DNA of 23,415 nt from Sabulitectum sp964604135. Its GTDB lineage: Bacteria; Fermentibacterota; Fermentibacteria; Fermentibacterales; JCC-6. The stretch covers positions 1 through 23,415 of the forward strand of contig CAZRXU010000034.1 of NCBI GenBank assembly GCA_964604135.1, in the 5' to 3' direction. Positions within the stretch are counted from its first letter, which is position 1. Each line of letters begins with the position of its first letter. Positions 22,716-23,415 of the stretch are shown in pieces. A program made the translations under genes and the position numbers. A model generated the notes under the pieces. It was not told the DNA's origin, made no database searches, and was given only the letters and a program-made list of their open reading frames with translations.

Positions 22716-23415
22716 ATGCCCTCATCCGCAGGTTACTCCGGGCCAAAAGTTAAGTCAGATTTACTTTTAGAGTTCTCACAGGAAGGCATTTCCCTGTCTC
22801 TTGCCGGGTTTTCCCCTGAGCAGGAAAGTGCCGTTCTTCATACTGCTAAACGACTTGAAATATCTACTGGTACGGTTACAGCCCATGACTGCGGCGCAGC
22901 TCCGTGGGTGGCAGCTGCCAGGTTTGAGGCGGCTGTTCGCAAGGAGCTGGGCGAAGATTTTCTTCCTCTGCCACCTGCTGAAGAATGGACAATTCACCAC
23001 AAAGACAGGCCCAGACGAAGCAGGCTTTATGCCCCGGGAAACAAACCGAGATTCATAGAAAAAGCTGCCGCAGCAAATGCAGACGGCATCATCCTTGATC
23101 TTGAGGACAGTGTAGCCCCTGGCCGGAAAGACGAAGCGCGTATACTTGTAGCTTACGCTCTGGCCAATGTTAACTTCGGTGACACGGAAGTAATGGTGCG
23201 AATTAACCAGGGAGAGAGAGCCGCTGACGACCTGAGCTGGATAGTTCCACAGCCTGTGCAGCATATACTTGTTCCCAAGGTTGAAGTTGCTGGAGATGTG
23301 TCAGCACTGCGGGATATGGTTGAAACCGTAATGGACCTCTGTGGAAGAACTGCCTTTCCATGGCTTATGCCTATTCTTGAATCTCCCAGGGGTATTCTGA
23401 ATGCGCTTTCAATTG
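22716..23415 (+). CDS. CitD-like/CitE-like fusion: citrate lyase-type acyl carrier plus HpcH/HpaI lyase (3' truncated)
   Basis: The frame is open from ATG 22716 (AAAGGGAGG upstream) to the window edge, 233 codons. Residues 1-85 resemble the citrate lyase gamma subunit: KSDLLLEF with Ser14 at the place of the prosthetic-group serine, and AHDCGAAPWVAAARFEAAV like the conserved D-x-GA..C..AR block. From residue 100 the CitE/HpcH-HpaI TIM-barrel begins: RSRLYAPGNKPRF, GIILDLEDSVAP (metal/CoA-site acidic residues 128-131), VRINQ and LVPKVE, then LES. CitE cleaves citryl- or related acyl-thioesters to acetyl-thioester and a keto acid. Fusion of carrier and lyase in one chain is uncommon in my knowledge. 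The substrate could be citrate, citramalate or a relative. Confidence 0.8.
   Translation, partial: MPSSAGYSGPKVKSDLLLEFSQEGISLSLAGFSPEQESAVLHTAKRLEISTGTVTAHDCGAAPWVAAARFEAAVRKELGEDFLPLPPAEEWTIHHKDRPRRSRLYAPGNKPRFIEKAAAANADGIILDLEDSVAPGRKDEARILVAYALANVNFGDTEVMVRINQGERAADDLSWIVPQPVQHILVPKVEVAGDVSALRDMVETVMDLCGRTAFPWLMPILESPRGILNALSI

Noticed and set aside
22776..23264. Minus-strand frame opposite the CitD/CitE fusion
   Set aside because: The plus strand here has clear CitE motifs in a frame that runs off the window; the antisense frame shows no motifs.
1..23415. CRISPR array, rRNA, transposase or integrase
   Set aside because: No regularly spaced direct repeats, rRNA signatures, or transposase/integrase motifs were seen on either strand.

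Overview
The window reads as ordinary bacterial chromosome with moderate GC content. Coding is dense, genes often overlap by 1 to 17 bases, and GTG and TTG starts are common. Several products have N-terminal signal peptides, one has a C-terminal domain resembling type IX secretion (T9SS) sorting domains, and there is an outer-membrane beta-barrel, so the host is a Gram-negative bacterium. With the biotin-dependent Na+ decarboxylase parts, a citrate-lyase-like protein and many low-potential [4Fe-4S] proteins, this suggests a fermentative anaerobe, perhaps an uncultured FCB-group lineage (Fermentibacteria or Cloacimonetes-like). That placement is inference; there is no rRNA gene here.

Left part (1-8000). 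The window opens with the 3' end of a probable decarboxylase gamma subunit, then a biotin carrier protein and the Na+-translocating decarboxylase beta subunit, followed without gaps by an NAD-dependent sugar epimerase and a SpoU/TrmH RNA methyltransferase. Convergent to these are a secreted-protein gene interrupted by an in-frame TGA, a YgjP-like metallopeptidase and a thioredoxin-like secreted protein with a sorting domain. Next come a small membrane protein, a small helical protein and glutamate racemase.

Middle part (8000-17000). A large HerA/DUF87-type ATPase overlaps an M28 aminopeptidase. Then follow an unrecognised HEIGTH protein, a secreted TPR protein, an AT-richer patch with a truncated helicase remnant and an orphan ORF, tRNA-Ser(CGA), an endonuclease III-related glycosylase, and a secreted beta-propeller protein that seems to start at AUU.

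Right part (17000-23415). This is the most unusual region. Five consecutive genes encode exported [4Fe-4S] ferredoxin-type proteins: two paralogous lipoproteins with about four clusters each, one membrane-anchored, one probably soluble in the periplasm, and one small lipoprotein. They are followed directly by a predicted outer-membrane beta-barrel, a strong terminator, and a DsbD/CcdA-like membrane thiol redox protein. The layout resembles a porin-cytochrome electron conduit built from ferredoxins instead of haem proteins. The two large lipoprotein genes share a 44-base upstream element containing a hairpin. The window ends inside a gene that fuses a citrate lyase acyl-carrier-like domain to a CitE-like lyase domain.
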